Positions 12,561-14,048 of a DNA stretch of 14,048 bases are shown here, one piece after another. This DNA is from JBAYGJ01 sp041649335 (GTDB lineage: Bacteria > Patescibacteriota > Patescibacteriia > UBA10025 > JAHIVO01), in contig JBAZNF010000025.1 in NCBI GenBank assembly GCA_041649335.1, forward strand, positions 1-14,048. The letters run 5' to 3'. The number at the start of each line of letters is the position of its first letter. Position 1 is the stretch's first letter. Both the position numbers and the translations under genes were made by a program. The notes below the pieces were generated by a model. It saw only the letters and a program-made list of their open reading frames with translations. It searched no databases and had not been told where the DNA came from.

Positions 12561-14048
12561 TTACTTGGGCCAATAAAATATTGCGGACTGGACCATGAGA
12601 TTCACGGAAAATTTTACGGTCTGGCTGGTTGGGGTGACTAACAGGTTCGCTCCGTCCGTGCCGGAACATGCCGTATCGGAGACGAAACAAATGCCGGTGA
12701 CAGTTACCTTGGACACGAAGTCCGAGGCACGTTTGAAAACTTCCAGCTGTTTGACGGCTGATTCGTAATTTTCACCGATCACCGAAAGCGATACCGAACC
12801 GTTCACGTCCGCAGTCATACCGGTCAGGTACACCTCCGGCACGGTATAATGTTCCAGTTTGTTAAAAATCTGTGACCAATACACGTGCTTCGTCAGCAAT
12901 GTCTGGATGGTACTAATTTTCTGATTAAAGTCACGCACTTCCGCCTGCAGTTTCTGGTATCCGTTAATCTCGATGCGGTTGCTCTCGATCTGCCCGTTCA
13001 TGTCGCTGATGGTCACGGACACGTTTGAATAATAGGTGTTTGCGGCGATCCATCCGCCAAATACCAGGGCGACGGAAATAATCACGCACATGACTCCGAT
13101 CAGTATTTTTGATATCGGCAGTTCTTTTTCTATCGCATCATCGGGGACCAGGTTCACTTCCCATTCTACCGGACTGATGCCGACCTGATTACCGGCGACT
13201 TCTGTCAGTCGGACGCCGGGAGTCGTCTGGACAGAACCATCCCGTTTGAAGCCAATTTTTTTTGCAGACCGGTCTTGTGAATGAAAAAGTCCGAGCAGGG
13301 AAAGCCAAATTTTTTTCCACCAGGATATGCTGTCCCCCTTCGCCTTCTTATCCTCGGGGTGGTCCTGGGGTTCTGTAAAAAATTTCTTTGCTGGGGGCGG
13401 GGGTGGCGGCGCTACCAGTGGTTTGGACGGCAGAGGAACTTCAACTTTTTTCCGTGGTGTAATGGGCGGAAGCGGCGTCGAATATTTTTTTAATTCTATC
13501 GGGGGGAGCGGTTTTACTAAAGAAGGCGGCTGCGGTACCGGTACCGTTGGAATAAATGACGGAGCAGCCGGCTTCAGTACTGGCATAGAGACTGACTTCG
13601 GCTGCACGAGCGCCTCAGATTTGGCGGAAACAATTTTTTGTTCAGTCCTGACCATGATCGGCGGTTCCGGATGTTTCGGGACAGCCGGCACATTTGGTAC
13701 GGAGATGCTTGGCGGAATTTTTTTCACCGGACGGGCAAACAACGATTTCCACCAGCGCGATAGTTTTTGCCACCAGGTAATTTTCACTTTCCCTGATTCC
13801 GGCTTGGGTGTCGGGACGCTTATTTGTTTGACGACGGTAAAATTGGGGTCAGTTTTTGGGAAGCCCTCATGGGTGAGGGACAATCGGCTGCCTTCAGGTG
13901 CAGTAAAATCTTTTTTTGTTTGCGGCTCGTGGGCCTTGCCGTTCATAGTGACCGTAATGATTTCGCTATGACGCGGCCTCTTCTGCTCTGGGGCAACGTG
14001 GACTTCTTCGGCGCGTATCGGACGATATTTTGGGAACCTGTCGTCTGT
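12561..14048 (-). CDS. pilN: PilN-like protein with long proline-rich N-terminal extension (5' end beyond window)
   Basis: The frame is open from the stop at 12561 to the right edge (495 residues visible), so the true start is probably outside. Residue numbers below count from the in-frame ATG at 13946; 34 more residues lie upstream. The C-terminal part is PilN-like: the PilM-contact motif EVNLVPDD (263-270; INLLP in classical PilN), a membrane helix (about 279-301), a coiled coil (about 310-352) and a ferredoxin-like domain ending with the protein. Ahead lies an unusual 260-residue cytoplasmic region: Pro/Lys-rich, with a run of six prolines (180-185) and two related Trp-rich segments, ITWWQKLSRWWKSLF (56-70) and ISWWKKIWLSLLGLF (207-221). 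Alternative start: the ATG at 13946 overlaps a TGA in another frame (ATGA), but the codons upstream of it in this frame look coding, and no ribosome binding site supports it. pilO follows after 6 nt. Confidence 0.82.
   Translation of the reverse strand, partial: TDDRFPKYRPIRAEEVHVAPEQKRPRHSEIITVTMNGKAHEPQTKKDFTAPEGSRLSLTHEGFPKTDPNFTVVKQISVPTPKPESGKVKITWWQKLSRWWKSLFARPVKKIPPSISVPNVPAVPKHPEPPIMVRTEQKIVSAKSEALVQPKSVSMPVLKPAAPSFIPTVPVPQPPSLVKPLPPIELKKYSTPLPPITPRKKVEVPLPSKPLVAPPPPPPAKKFFTEPQDHPEDKKAKGDSISWWKKIWLSLLGLFHSQDRSAKKIGFKRDGSVQTTPGVRLTEVAGNQVGISPVEWEVNLVPDDAIEKELPISKILIGVMCVIISVALVFGGWIAANTYYSNVSVTISDMNGQIESNRIEINGYQKLQAEVRDFNQKISTIQTLLTKHVYWSQIFNKLEHYTVPEVYLTGMTADVNGSVSLSVIGENYESAVKQLEVFKRASDFVSKVTVTGICFVSDTACSGTDGANLLVTPTSQTVKFSVNLMVQSAIFYWPK

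Noticed and set aside
13327..13971. Plus-strand Gly-rich open frame of 214 residues
   Set aside because: Its Gly-rich and Ser/Thr-rich character is just the complement of the Pro-rich region of the PilN-like protein on the minus strand.
1..14048. CRISPR array, insertion sequence, rRNA or tRNA
   Set aside because: No regularly spaced long direct repeats, no transposase-like protein, no terminal inverted repeats with target duplication, and no structural RNA signature was found on either strand by eye.

Overview
All genes in this window lie on the minus strand and almost all belong to one type IV pilus (T4P) / type II-secretion-like assembly locus. Reading in the direction of transcription (right to left): a PilN-like protein with a long proline-rich N-terminal region (cut by the right edge), PilO, a membrane-anchored protein with two fibronectin type III domains, the PilB assembly ATPase, a single-domain CheY-like response regulator, the PilC platform protein, a type IV pilin, a family 2 glycosyltransferase, an O-antigen-ligase-superfamily membrane protein with a C-terminal TPR region, a second pilin, a pilin-like protein without the usual Glu5, the PilD prepilin peptidase, and three minor (pseudo)pilins resembling GspH/FimT, GspI/PilV and GspJ/PilW, the last cut by the left edge. 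No PilM, PilT, PilP or PilQ homologue is visible. PilM and PilT could lie outside the window.

The organism is a bacterium using the standard code (TGA is used as a stop) with mid-range GC. The pilins share an R-D-A-x-R-x-S-D helix signature, a fibronectin protein sits where PilP would be in a pilMNOPQ operon, and most genes lack a Shine-Dalgarno sequence. I infer a candidate-phyla-radiation (Patescibacteria) type lineage without an outer-membrane secretin. This is inference from architecture, not a database result.

Layout by region. 14048-7621 is a tightly spaced assembly-machine operon (gaps of 6-46 nt). 7620-6920 is a pilin transcription unit of its own: a near-consensus sigma70 promoter with an extended -10 starts 4 nt after the pilC stop, followed by a leader of about 160 nt with nested inverted repeats, a strong ribosome binding site, the pilin gene and an intrinsic terminator. 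6919-6780 is an AT-rich non-coding spacer with degenerate GTAAC/GTTAC repeats and a long imperfect inverted repeat. 6779-3791 holds the glycosyltransferase and the ligase-like protein, wedged between two pilin genes and plausibly a pilin- or surface-glycosylation pair. 3764-1 carries the second pilin, the atypical pilin, PilD and the minor pilins, with candidate internal promoters before the second pilin and pilD.

How it would work together: PilD cleaves the prepilins. PilN and PilO form the inner-membrane alignment complex, PilB powers assembly on PilC, the minor pilins prime the fibre, the strongly expressed pilin(s) form the shaft, the response regulator could gate the motor, and the glycosyltransferase/ligase pair could decorate the pilins. 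There is no gene-free stretch longer than 300 bases. The two largest non-coding gaps (6780-6974 and 7422-7620) are described below.
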